Assembly: GCA_964580585.1 (NCBI GenBank)
Contig: CAZOKZ010000065.1
Span: 1-23,852, forward strand
Length of the DNA: 23,852 nucleotides
Reading direction: 5' to 3'
Source: CAZOKZ01 sp964580585
GTDB lineage: Bacteria; Sumerlaeota; Sumerlaeia; SLMS01; JAHLLQ01
Shown: one piece after another, positions 1-7,774 of the stretch
How the letters are laid out: every line of letters begins with the position of its first letter
Numbering within the stretch: position 1 is the first letter of the stretch
Made by a program: the position numbers and the translations under genes
The notes under the pieces: generated by a model
Told to the model about the DNA's origin: nothing
Databases searched by the model: none
What the model saw: only the letters and a program-made list of their open reading frames with translations

Positions 1-2475
1 CAAACCGCTGGAGACGAGAAGTCCGAAAAAGTTTTGGGCGATCTGGCGCGTCCCATGGCCGAACGCGAGTATCTGCTTTCCACCGAAGAAGTCCGCGTTG
101 CGTATGCGGACTTTCTCCATGCCGTGGAAAACACCGCGGTTCTGGCCGAACGCTGTAAATTCGACCTGCCGAAAGCCCCGCGTCGCTTTCCCGTGCATGA
201 GTTCGAACGCGGTGTGGACGCGGATTCGTATATCTGGAACGAGGCATTCGAACGTGCAGCAAAGCGTTACGGGAACAATCCGGCGCGTTGGCGCGAACGT
301 TTGAATCGAGAATTTCGCGACCTGGTCGAGGCAAAACTGACCGACGCGCTCGTTTGTCTGGCCCGACTGGATCGCACGTTTGAAGAAAACGGCGTACTGC
401 GCGGTCCAGGCGCGGGATTCCTGACCAACAGCCTGGTGGCATCGTTGTTGAACCTGACGAATCTCGATCCCTTGCAGTTCGACTTGCCGTTCGTCCTGCC
501 GGAAGGTCCGGAAAAATGCGTGCCGCTACTCGAGCTGACGATTTCTTCCAATCAAATTAACCCGGCGCTCGATGCGTTGTACGATTTGTTCGATGGACAC
601 TTGTGCGCAGTGGGCCGCTGGTCGCGATGGACGAGTTCAAGCGCGTTGGAATATTGTCTGGAACTCAGTGACCAGCAAACGTCGCTTCAAGCGGCTAAGA
701 TCACCAAGCTCGCCGTGTGGGACAAAGAACGCGAAACCATGGCGTTGGCCCCATCGGGTCAGGACCCGGATCTCACGCTGCCCTTGAGCAACGTGCGCGC
801 ACTCGCATGGCTGACCCGTCGCTTCGAAGGCCGCGTGCGGTCTCTCCGTGCCGCCACCGCCGAAGTCACCTTCTCCGTGAATCCCATCCACATTTCAATC
901 CCCTGCGTTCAACTGGCCGACGGTACCGCCACCACACAATGGGACGCCACAGCGCTTGAAACGCTCGGTTTCGGCCGCGTCAGTTTCACTCACAATTCCA
1001 TGCTCGATCTGGTCGAAGAAGCCACCACATGGATTCGCGAGCAAGGCAACCGCACGTTCAACCCGATGCGTATTGCATTCGATGACGCGGAAACCTTCCG
1101 TCTGCTGCGCGAGGGCAACACTCAGGGTATTGCGTTGCTGGAAACTCCAACCGTGAAGCGTGCCTTGCGCCGTGTGCAACCATCGGACCTGGCAGGTCTG
1201 ATCAAATTGCTCGCCGAAGAAGCCCGCGAACGCCAGGCCTCAACGCCATCTTTCGCGCAAATCATGCTGGCGTTTGCCTGCGCAGCGATTAAGGCACAGG
1301 AACCGGCAGCATTTTTAGCGGCGGCGCTCTCGCACGCGGCAAACGATCCCGGAAAAGTAACCGCGTTGCTTTACGACGCGCGCCTGATGGGCATTGGCTT
1401 GTCGGCTCTCGACATCAATTTGTCCACCGAACGTTGGGCGCCAGAAGGCGACGCGCTTCGCCCAGGATTCATGATGGTGCGCGGGTTGCCCGGTACGGCG
1501 ATTCAAGAAATCGAACTGATTCGCCGCGAAATGACGTACTCGGATTTGGGCGACGTGCTGCGTCGCACCGATGGACGAAATTTGAAGAAAGCTCATTTGG
1601 AAATGCTGATTCGCGCTGGGGCGCTCGATTCGTTTGGTGCCAGTCGCAGCCGTCTGATGACGAGATTGGACGAGTTGGACCCGTTGCTCCGTCCCCGTAG
1701 TGGCCAGACAGGGGGAGAATTCTTTGGACGCGACGGTGAATGGTGGGTGGACAATCATTCCGAGGGCCAATCGTCCGCGTCGGAACTCGATGCCGACGAC
1801 CCAATCGATTGGATTGCCGAACAGGAAATCAAAACGACCGGTGTGTTGCTTTCCGTCGAACATTTGTATTTCGTGAAGGACTTTCTGAAAGACGCCCGCG
1901 CGTTGGAACCCGCTGCGTTGAAGCTTAAACATCGCGATAGCATGGTCAGTCTGGTTGGACCAGTCTGCGTGCTTCAAGATATGACACGCGGAGAACGTCC
2001 TCATTGTCTTGCCGATATGGGCGGAGTGATTGTCAAAGCGCACCCGGATTATCAGCCCTATTTCGAGAAATATTACAACGAAGGCCGTCATGTGTTGGTC
2101 ACGGGTAAGTTGGAACGCGAGAGCTTTCAGTGGGTTTTGAAAGCGCACATGGTGGAATCGCCCGAAAGCGCTGCACGCCGCTCGTTGCGCGCGGAATGCG
2201 TTGAAGTACGCGCAGGCAAACTTGATCGCAAAAAAGAAAAAGAACTCCTGACGCTCCTGAAGACTTACTCAGGAGCCACTCCTGTTCGGCTTTCAGGACT
2301 ATCGCCTGAACCTACGCGTTTGCAGAAAAAAATCGCCACCCGCCAAATCACTCTTTGCCCGGGATTAGAACTGGGGTTGCACGAATTGCTTGGCTCAAGC
2401 GGTTGGCAGCCTCACGTTCCCGGATTGGAAAAATCCGCTGAACGTAAACGGGAAACACAAAAGACAAGCGTTTGA
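1..2475 (+). CDS. Catalytically degenerate DnaE-like (DNA polymerase III alpha) protein, 5' partial
   Basis: The frame is open from base 1 with no stop, so the gene starts upstream of the window; the TTG at 34 is only the first start-like codon inside it. The visible part lines up with bacterial DnaE after the PHP domain. A 'YLLSTEEV' segment resembles the conserved YLKSPEEM region, and GPGAGF (403-420) corresponds to GPGRGS of the palm. 'SLVASLLNLTNLDPLQFDL' follows. A helix-hairpin-helix region lies near 1537-1640, ending in AGALDSFG, and an OB-like domain near 1940-2160. The palm PDxDxDF motif is replaced by VPLLELTI (520-543), and the third aspartate (FDFLGL) by LGFGRV (964-981). The fingers region is mostly deleted. 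QTGGEFFG (1705-1728) sits where DnaE carries its clamp-binding motif. The frame is long and undamaged, so I infer a conserved non-polymerase paralogue rather than a pseudogene. Its role is unknown; a structural or accessory role in replication or repair is possible. Confidence 0.82.
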   Translation, partial: QTAGDEKSEKVLGDLARPMAEREYLLSTEEVRVAYADFLHAVENTAVLAERCKFDLPKAPRRFPVHEFERGVDADSYIWNEAFERAAKRYGNNPARWRERLNREFRDLVEAKLTDALVCLARLDRTFEENGVLRGPGAGFLTNSLVASLLNLTNLDPLQFDLPFVLPEGPEKCVPLLELTISSNQINPALDALYDLFDGHLCAVGRWSRWTSSSALEYCLELSDQQTSLQAAKITKLAVWDKERETMALAPSGQDPDLTLPLSNVRALAWLTRRFEGRVRSLRAATAEVTFSVNPIHISIPCVQLADGTATTQWDATALETLGFGRVSFTHNSMLDLVEEATTWIREQGNRTFNPMRIAFDDAETFRLLREGNTQGIALLETPTVKRALRRVQPSDLAGLIKLLAEEARERQASTPSFAQIMLAFACAAIKAQEPAAFLAAALSHAANDPGKVTALLYDARLMGIGLSALDINLSTERWAPEGDALRPGFMMVRGLPGTAIQEIELIRREMTYSDLGDVLRRTDGRNLKKAHLEMLIRAGALDSFGASRSRLMTRLDELDPLLRPRSGQTGGEFFGRDGEWWVDNHSEGQSSASELDADDPIDWIAEQEIKTTGVLLSVEHLYFVKDFLKDARALEPAALKLKHRDSMVSLVGPVCVLQDMTRGERPHCLADMGGVIVKAHPDYQPYFEKYYNEGRHVLVTGKLERESFQWVLKAHMVESPESAARRSLRAECVEVRAGKLDRKKEKELLTLLKTYSGATPVRLSGLSPEPTRLQKKIATRQITLCPGLELGLHELLGSSGWQPHVPGLEKSAERKRETQKTSV

Positions 2476-2493
2476 CGAAATTGGTCAAATGAG

Positions 2494-2525
2494 AGAGGGA
2501 CGGAGTCATGGTGCTCCGTCCCTCT
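2494..2525. terminator. Bidirectional terminator between the dnaE-like gene and the NAD kinase gene
   Basis: A perfect 12-bp inverted repeat (AGAGGGACGGAG at 2494-2505, CTCCGTCCCTCT at 2514-2525) encloses an 8-nt loop. It lies between two convergent genes whose stops are at 2475 and 2541. T-rich sequence follows on both strands, so it probably serves both transcripts. Confidence 0.8.
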
Positions 2526-2540
2526 ATTCGTTTGTGATTC

Positions 2541-3296
2541 TCACGAATCGCCCGCACTGGGATGCAACCAGCGCAGTCGTCGCCCATTTTTGGGACTTGT
2601 GCGGTCCATGCACAAAAGATTGTTGATCTCCCAAATCACCGCTTTTTCGCTCGCCGATTCGATGTCGATCACGTCGCCTTCGTCAATCGGCAAAACATTG
2701 GGATTATTGTCGGCTGCGAGGAGCGCCGGGCCGCGCGTGATTTCGATCCGGATCAATGATTTCGACGAAAGCACCAAGTGATTCACCGGTTCGGTCGAGT
2801 TATTGAATGCCAAACCAATCCCCACATGAATGACCGAGTTCGTGATAGAACGGTAATACGCCGATGAGCCAAACGGTGTTGAAACGACGAGTCCATCCCC
2901 GACAATTTCGCCAAAATGTTCGATGTCGTCGATCGTTACGCGATAACGCACCGCCGACGTGATGTGGGCGTTGCGCAAAAACACGTCGTTGAGAGCCAAT
3001 AACGTTTGTTTGCCATTCAGACAGGTGCGCAACTTCGGCAGTTGAGTGACTTCCGACTCGCCACGAATCACACGACCCAACAATTCGCGGTAAAACTTCG
3101 CGGCTTGCGGACCACTGGCGCGGCGACGCACAGGCACCTTGGGCAAACCGGGATAATCCCGCTCGGCACCGAGCAACGTGCCATCGCCCCCGAAACAAAT
3201 ACACAGATCCGCCTCGGATTCGACGATTTCAAAACCGGCTTCACGAACGAATTTTTCAATCTGGCCAGCGTCTTGCCCCAACAACATCGCCCGCAT
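2541..3296 (-). CDS. nadK: NAD kinase family protein (atypical)
   Basis: Probable ATP-dependent NAD+ kinase, which makes NADP+ in the cytoplasm. In the 251-residue product from the ATG at 3296, the diacylglycerol-kinase-like GGDGT motif is at residues 36-40. ALNDV at 101-105 matches the NE/D motif, and DGLVVSTPFGSSAY at 134-147 matches the family's DG-TP-GS-AY signature. The protein is shorter than most bacterial NadK. The stretch after GGDGT, usually a GINxGxLGFL segment, is replaced by a basic VPVRRRASG stretch. The GGP of the second glycine-rich loop is also absent. The frame is open up to a TTG at 3422, but the extra 42 residues look like low-complexity leader. ATG 3296 lacks a strong Shine-Dalgarno, so the start is uncertain. 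Family membership is clear; kinase activity and substrate range are inferred. Confidence 0.8.
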   Translation of the reverse strand: MRAMLLGQDAGQIEKFVREAGFEIVESEADLCICFGGDGTLLGAERDYPGLPKVPVRRRASGPQAAKFYRELLGRVIRGESEVTQLPKLRTCLNGKQTLLALNDVFLRNAHITSAVRYRVTIDDIEHFGEIVGDGLVVSTPFGSSAYYRSITNSVIHVGIGLAFNNSTEPVNHLVLSSKSLIRIEITRGPALLAADNNPNVLPIDEGDVIDIESASEKAVIWEINNLLCMDRTSPKNGRRLRWLHPSAGDS

Positions 3297-3535
3297 GGTC
3301 TTTGGCGATTTGCTTTTTTTCGACGAGATTTTCGGTGCGGTTGCTGCTTGCCTTGGCACGGCGGGGGGTCTCCCGAATCGGATAGCTAAACCGTATGCAC
3401 AAGCTTGTCCACCGGGCAACAACAGATACTCTTACCCGGAGCGATTTCTTAACAGACAGCGACTGTTGTGATGCAGACCACCGACATGCAGCGTCCAGAT
3501 TGACAGCTTTAGGACCTCTAAAGAAAGAGTTTCAC

Positions 3536-3564
3536 TTGATCTGCCTACACACCCTTCACATGAT
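3536..3564 (+). promoter_or_regulatory. Possible sigma70-type promoter upstream of the methyltransferase gene
   Basis: TTGATC (3536-3541) and CATGAT (3559-3564) are separated by 17 nt, each matching four of six consensus bases. They lie about 45 nt upstream of the ATG at 3610, in the 3297-3609 gap between divergent genes. This is weak evidence by eye only; nothing else was recognised in the gap. Confidence 0.3.
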
Positions 3565-3609
3565 TGCTTTTATCAGGATGGCGAGAGGCCTGAACGCGGG
3601 GGTACTGAA

Positions 3610-4353
3610 ATGAAAATCGGCGATCCATTTGTTCGCCATACGGCGTATTGCTTCCAAGTTCTGGAAGGCATCCGTCACGAGGAGTTCAACGAGAAGGGCC
3701 TGTGGCCGTCGGCAGAACCGGCGGACGTGGATGAGCCATCCCAGGAAACCCTGGTTGGCCAATTGATGCGCTGGAAGGAACTGGTGAAAAAGTACGCCAG
3801 CGTCTCCAAAATGCTCGATCCGCGTGAAATGTTCATTATGGCCGTGGCAGTACAGCGCTGGCCCGGACCGATTCTCGAGATCGGTACCCACAAGGGCATC
3901 ACCACCTGTCTGATGTCCGAAGTGATGAACAATCTGAAGCGCAACGACCTGCTTTACACCGTCGAACTGTTTCAGGAAGGCTACTTGGGACCGACGGGCG
4001 ACGAGTACCCCGGGGACAGCTACCTGAAAGCAATCCAGCAATTCCGCGATCAACGCGCATTGCATCGCGTTGTGCCGATTATCGGCGATTCACACCGGCT
4101 GAAGCCTTTATTCTTCGGCGTACGCCCAGCGTTGATCTTCCTCGATGGCGACACGAGTTACGAAGGCGTACTCGACGATTTGCAGATGCTCAATTATTTC
4201 AACTATCATCACATTTGCATGATTCACAACGCCAACATCGAAGGCGTCATGGACGCGGTGCAATATCTGCGCGGTTATGGCCAACATTACTTTGTGAATT
4301 TCCACACGGGTTCAAGCAACGATAAAGGCATCGTCGCCTTGGCGCGCGGTTAA
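3610..4353 (+). CDS. Class I SAM-dependent methyltransferase-like protein
   Basis: This 247-residue soluble protein has the Rossmann methyltransferase layout. A motif-I segment, ILEIGTHKG (residues 88-96), has the acidic E90 and glycine-rich turn that would hold S-adenosylmethionine. An acidic strand end, YTVELF (116-121), follows. LIFLDGDTSYEGVLDDL (175-191) is typical of the Methyltransf_24 group, where an aspartate pair often binds a divalent cation. About 75 N-terminal residues form a helical extension of unknown role. The substrate cannot be deduced; relatives act on sugars, small molecules or O-antigen-like glycans. A GGGGGT stretch 6-11 nt before the ATG could be a ribosome site. The gene lies 47 nt upstream of hemA with no visible terminator, so they may share a transcript. 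Confidence 0.75.
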   Translation: MKIGDPFVRHTAYCFQVLEGIRHEEFNEKGLWPSAEPADVDEPSQETLVGQLMRWKELVKKYASVSKMLDPREMFIMAVAVQRWPGPILEIGTHKGITTCLMSEVMNNLKRNDLLYTVELFQEGYLGPTGDEYPGDSYLKAIQQFRDQRALHRVVPIIGDSHRLKPLFFGVRPALIFLDGDTSYEGVLDDLQMLNYFNYHHICMIHNANIEGVMDAVQYLRGYGQHYFVNFHTGSSNDKGIVALARG

Positions 4354-4400
4354 TTACCGCGCAACGTTCTCCCCCTGCCCCTTTTCAGGATTTTCATCGA

Positions 4401-5723
4401 ATGCCCCTTGTTTGTTTTGGTCTCAGCCACCGTTCTGCCACCCTTGATCTGGTAGAAGCCGTCAGTTTGAGTGATGAACGGCTTACCGCCATGCTGGTCG
4501 ATGTTTTCCAGGAAGAACATCTCGACGAAATCGCGTGCCTTTCGACCTGTAACCGGCTCGAGTTTTACTTTTTCAAAAGCGAAGTTTGCCACGCGCGGCG
4601 TGCGCTGCTCAAGCGCCTGTCGGAAGAAAGCGCACTCAACCTGCGGGAACGCCGCGACCAGTTCTACGTGCTGCATGATGAGAAAGCAGTCGAACACCTG
4701 TTTCGCGTGGCCTGCGGAATCGATTCGCTGGTCGTGGGCGAAAACCAGATTCTCGGGCAGATTCGCATCGGGCTCGAGCGCGCGCGAGAACTGAAAACGA
4801 TCGGTTCTAATTTACTGGGTTTGTTCGAGCGGGCACTGAATCTGGGGCGCCGCGTTCGCCATGAAACCGCCATTGGGCGCGGCGACGTATCGGTGGCTTC
4901 CGTTGCGGTTTCCATGACGACGCAAATTTTCGACGATCTGGAAGAGAAACGCGTCCTGGTCATCGGCGCAGGCGACACAGCCAAACGTGCAGCACGTTCG
5001 TTTCGGCAACGGGGTGTGCAATTCCTGACGCTGGCAAATCGATCCCGCGAACGCGCCGAAGGCCTCGCGCGGGAACTGGAAGCTAACCTGATCGGCCTCG
5101 ATCAGTTGGACGATGAATTGGCGCAAAGCGACCTGGTGGTTTCCGCAACCAGCGCCGAGCACTTTCTTCTGACGCCAGAACAGCTCTCCGTTGCTGCAGG
5201 GACGCGCACGCCGGATGCGCCACTCGTGGTGCTCGACCTGGCACTGCCTCGAAACGTCGATCCCGCCGCGCGCGATCTGTCCAATGTGCGCGTCTATTCT
5301 CTGAAGGACCTCGAACAGGTCGCCGAAGAAAACCTGGCTCAACGCGAAGCGGAAATTCCAAAAGTCGAAATGTTGATCGTCGAAGAAACCGCCCGATACG
5401 AGCGTTGGTTGAATAGCAACGATGCCAAAGAACTGGCGAATGCGCTGCACCGTCGTATCGAAGAAACTCGGCGGCAACATCTCGAACGATTCGGGCGACA
5501 ATTCCCCGTCGAGCAACAACCCGACATCGACCGCCTGACGCAAAGCCTGCTGCGTTCGGTATTGCACGATGTAACGCTGAACATTCGGTCGCTGGAAAAC
5601 CAATCGGCTTCGGGAGCGGAAAAATTCGACTTCATTCGCCACTTGTTCAACCTGCCCGCCGAGGAGCACGCCATCGCTCCTCTACCCGAGGACGACGAGT
5701 TTTTTGGGCTGCCGAAAAAGTGA
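4401..5723 (+). CDS. hemA: Glutamyl-tRNA reductase
   Basis: NADPH-dependent reduction of glutamyl-tRNA(Glu) to glutamate-1-semialdehyde, the first committed step of C5-pathway tetrapyrrole synthesis, in the cytoplasm. All landmarks are present in the 440-residue product. GLSHRSATL (residues 7-15) corresponds to the GxNHxTAP motif. LSTCNRLE (47-54) carries the catalytic cysteine at 50. GIDSLVVGENQILGQI (106-121) is the family signature, and VIGAGDTA (187-194) is the NADPH-binding glycine motif. A helical C-terminal dimerisation domain spans roughly 320-425. Length is normal for the family. No hemC or ccsA-like partner lies beside it; the next gene is an unrelated membrane protein. Confidence 0.97.
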   Translation: MPLVCFGLSHRSATLDLVEAVSLSDERLTAMLVDVFQEEHLDEIACLSTCNRLEFYFFKSEVCHARRALLKRLSEESALNLRERRDQFYVLHDEKAVEHLFRVACGIDSLVVGENQILGQIRIGLERARELKTIGSNLLGLFERALNLGRRVRHETAIGRGDVSVASVAVSMTTQIFDDLEEKRVLVIGAGDTAKRAARSFRQRGVQFLTLANRSRERAEGLARELEANLIGLDQLDDELAQSDLVVSATSAEHFLLTPEQLSVAAGTRTPDAPLVVLDLALPRNVDPAARDLSNVRVYSLKDLEQVAEENLAQREAEIPKVEMLIVEETARYERWLNSNDAKELANALHRRIEETRRQHLERFGRQFPVEQQPDIDRLTQSLLRSVLHDVTLNIRSLENQSASGAEKFDFIRHLFNLPAEEHAIAPLPEDDEFFGLPKK

Positions 5724-5824
5724 TGGTGAAGAACTAAATCTTCGTTTCCCCCTACTCTGCCCGACACAAAACTATTCTATTGTGCGTTTATAAACCAGAC
5801 GCGCACTCCGCTCGGGAACCGTTG

Positions 5825-6865
5825 ATGGGAAAATTGCCAAAACAATCTGAGCCGCATTCCGAAGAGCTTCCGCCACCGCCCGTGGTGCCGTGGCGCGTGC
5901 CTCCCATGGGGTCGATGGGCGATGCGTGGGACGACGTGGTTGTGTTACCCGTGGATTTGGTGATCGAAAGCGAACATCCCACCAAGCGTGTACGCGTGGC
6001 GAAAAAACGCACACGTCCCGACGAAATCCTGTTCCTCGACCGCCTGCCGCGTATTCACTGGGCGGCTATTATTGCCTGGGTTTTCCTGGCAATGGCCGTG
6101 CTTTCCACCGGCCCGGCGCTTCCATTAATGGGGCTGATGACCTTGGTCGGGCTGGTGATGGGCGCGATGGCGATTTTCCTCATCAAAACCGTGCATCCCG
6201 ACTTCGTAGGCGTGCGGATCGGATGGGCCGCCATCGGATTTGCCATCGTGCTATTGGTCTTCGATAGTTGGCGCCCCAACAATCCGTGGTTCGAGGCCCA
6301 TTTCGAGCGCTCTGCCGCCAGCATTCACAAAGCGATGAGCTTTGACGACAAGATGATTCTCGTTGAGCGCAACATGCAGTTGATGGCGCAGGCAGCACAC
6401 TGTACGTGGGAATTGCTGGGGACTGAAGACTCCACGGAATTGGGCCGAAACAGCGTTAACCGTACCGTCTATCCAAAGTCGGTTTACTTTCCGATTTCAA
6501 CGTTGCCCGCCGTTGAAAACATTGAAATCGACAATCAGATATCTGCCGATTTGTTGGTTTACACAGCAACGAATTTGCCCAAAGACCCGTTTGCCGACGA
6601 TTCACACGCAACGTTTGGCGTGTTTTTCACGAACAAGCACATTATTGTATTTTCCGCCGGGCCCGACGGGGTGTGGCAGTTGAATCCACGCCGACCGGTC
6701 GAGCCCGACGATCCCAATCCCGAAGCTAAACTCGCGCCGTTTCGCTATAATCCGCTGCTTGGAAACGATGGCGAAGGCGATTTGATTCTGATCGCACCGC
6801 TCGAACAGAAAGACGTGTACCTGTTCTGCGACGAAATACGACAGAAGTTGGAGGAAGAGGAGTAA
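5825..6865 (+). CDS. Hypothetical three-helix membrane protein
   Basis: Not recognised. From the ATG at 5825 the product is 346 residues. An upstream TTG at 5780 would add 15 residues, but ATG fits better and is preceded by GGGAACC. About 75 proline-rich, charged N-terminal residues come first, including a basic KRVRVAKKRTRP stretch. Three hydrophobic helices follow at about residues 78-95, 100-120 and 129-147. A roughly 190-residue soluble C-terminal domain remains. It is acidic near the end (QKLEEEE), with strand-rich stretches such as FGVFFTNKHIIVFS. No catalytic motif is visible. A weak GAAGA/TCTTC hairpin after hemA (5730-5745) is the only sign of separation from hemA. The gene ends 22 nt before the convergent lipoprotein gene. 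Confidence 0.75.
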   Translation: MGKLPKQSEPHSEELPPPPVVPWRVPPMGSMGDAWDDVVVLPVDLVIESEHPTKRVRVAKKRTRPDEILFLDRLPRIHWAAIIAWVFLAMAVLSTGPALPLMGLMTLVGLVMGAMAIFLIKTVHPDFVGVRIGWAAIGFAIVLLVFDSWRPNNPWFEAHFERSAASIHKAMSFDDKMILVERNMQLMAQAAHCTWELLGTEDSTELGRNSVNRTVYPKSVYFPISTLPAVENIEIDNQISADLLVYTATNLPKDPFADDSHATFGVFFTNKHIIVFSAGPDGVWQLNPRRPVEPDDPNPEAKLAPFRYNPLLGNDGEGDLILIAPLEQKDVYLFCDEIRQKLEEEE

Positions 6866-6887
6866 GCACTTCGCTCCAACGCCACGA

Positions 6888-7553
6888 TCAGTGTTTGGAT
6901 TCGTCCACGGACACGAATTCCAGGTAATCGAGATTCCAGTTTCCGCCCTGAACCATCCGTAACGTCAGCACTTGACGGCCCGCGGGCAAATGAACCGTCG
7001 CAAGGTTTTCTGCTATCATCCAGGTGTGAACATCGCCCGTGCTGGGAAGCTCCAGCGGGGTTTTGGTCAATGGCACATCGTTCGACAAAATTTCCATCTG
7101 GTTGCCCGGACCACCGCAAGTCATGTGCGAATTGATCGCAAAGTTCCCTTCGATTGGAACATCGACGGTGTACTTGATCCATTCGCCTTCACGAATCCAT
7201 CCCAGATAACGGGCGCCATGCAACGGTTCGGAACCGTCCACCGTGTGATCGTGATCTTTGATCATATTGATGTCCGGACCTTCATTCGGGCGCAGAGCGT
7301 TATCGCAACAACCGGTTCCTTCATTCGTGGCTTCGATGTCGTGGTAAGCGACGCCTTCGCCGCCCAGATCGTATTGCTCACATTCGATAATACCCGGAAT
7401 CACGCGGGCATACGGTTGCCCAGCGTATCCCGCGACCAGTGGTTCCATCCCGGTCGATGACGTGGTAATTTCCACTTTCTGATTATTCGTCGCGTAACAA
7501 GCACTCAGTACCAGGGGAAAACTGGCAAGGACACCAATACGAGATATCCACAT
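6888..7553 (-). CDS. CBM6-type carbohydrate-binding lipoprotein
   Basis: Predicted envelope lipoprotein with one family-6-like carbohydrate-binding module and no attached catalytic domain. The start is set by GGAGGAGGT 7 nt before the ATG at 7553, giving 221 residues; a longer frame to 7625 lacks such a site. The N-terminus is a lipoprotein signal peptide ending VLSAC, with the lipidated cysteine at 19. The remainder has the CBM6 pattern: IECEQYDLGGEGVAYHD near the start, GWIREGEWIKYTVDV in the middle, then STGDVHTWM and a closing NLDYLEFV. Cys-Cys in the module (TGCCDN) is unusual. It may display glycan-binding sites on the cell surface or sense polysaccharide. It is transcribed away from the mla genes, so no operon link is implied. 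Confidence 0.85.
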   Translation of the reverse strand: MWISRIGVLASFPLVLSACYATNNQKVEITTSSTGMEPLVAGYAGQPYARVIPGIIECEQYDLGGEGVAYHDIEATNEGTGCCDNALRPNEGPDINMIKDHDHTVDGSEPLHGARYLGWIREGEWIKYTVDVPIEGNFAINSHMTCGGPGNQMEILSNDVPLTKTPLELPSTGDVHTWMIAENLATVHLPAGRQVLTLRMVQGGNWNLDYLEFVSVDESKH

Positions 7554-7571
7554 AACACAAACCTCCTCCAA

Positions 7572-7618
7572 CTTGGTTGATATGGCTAAAAAGGTTCGTG
7601 ACTTCACACTTAGCCAAG
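7572..7618 (-). promoter_or_regulatory. Possible 5' leader hairpin of the CBM6 lipoprotein gene
   Basis: GGCTAA (7584-7589) and TTAGCC (7610-7615) form an inverted repeat. CTTGG (7572-7576) and CCAAG (7614-7618) form an overlapping alternative pairing. The latter abuts the Shine-Dalgarno sequence at 7561-7569. Two mutually exclusive stems next to a ribosome site could affect translation, but this is inference from pairing alone. Confidence 0.3.
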
Positions 7619-7774
7619 TGAACAAGACAAGCTTTTTCCCCCGCGCAAGGCACGCCCCCAGACCGGTAGGACGAATTCAATGCATCGTTGGTTCTGCACC
7701 TCCCCCATTGACACCGCCACGTCGCCCACCACCTTAAGGGCAGGTGCTTTTATCGATTGCAGCGAGGACTGGCA

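Noticed and set aside
1315..2148. 277-codon minus-strand frame opposite the dnaE-like gene
   Set aside because: Composition is that of an antisense shadow; the sense frame has recognisable DnaE domains.
3297..3422. Longer NAD kinase start at TTG 3422
   Set aside because: The extra 42 residues are low-complexity, have no family match, and TTG has no ribosome site; retained only as an alternative.
4812..5669. 285-codon minus-strand frame opposite hemA
   Set aside because: The sense strand encodes a complete glutamyl-tRNA reductase, so this is a shadow.
7619..7774. Shared divergent promoter for the lipoprotein and mlaF genes
   Set aside because: No pair of -35/-10 elements at acceptable spacing could be supported by eye.
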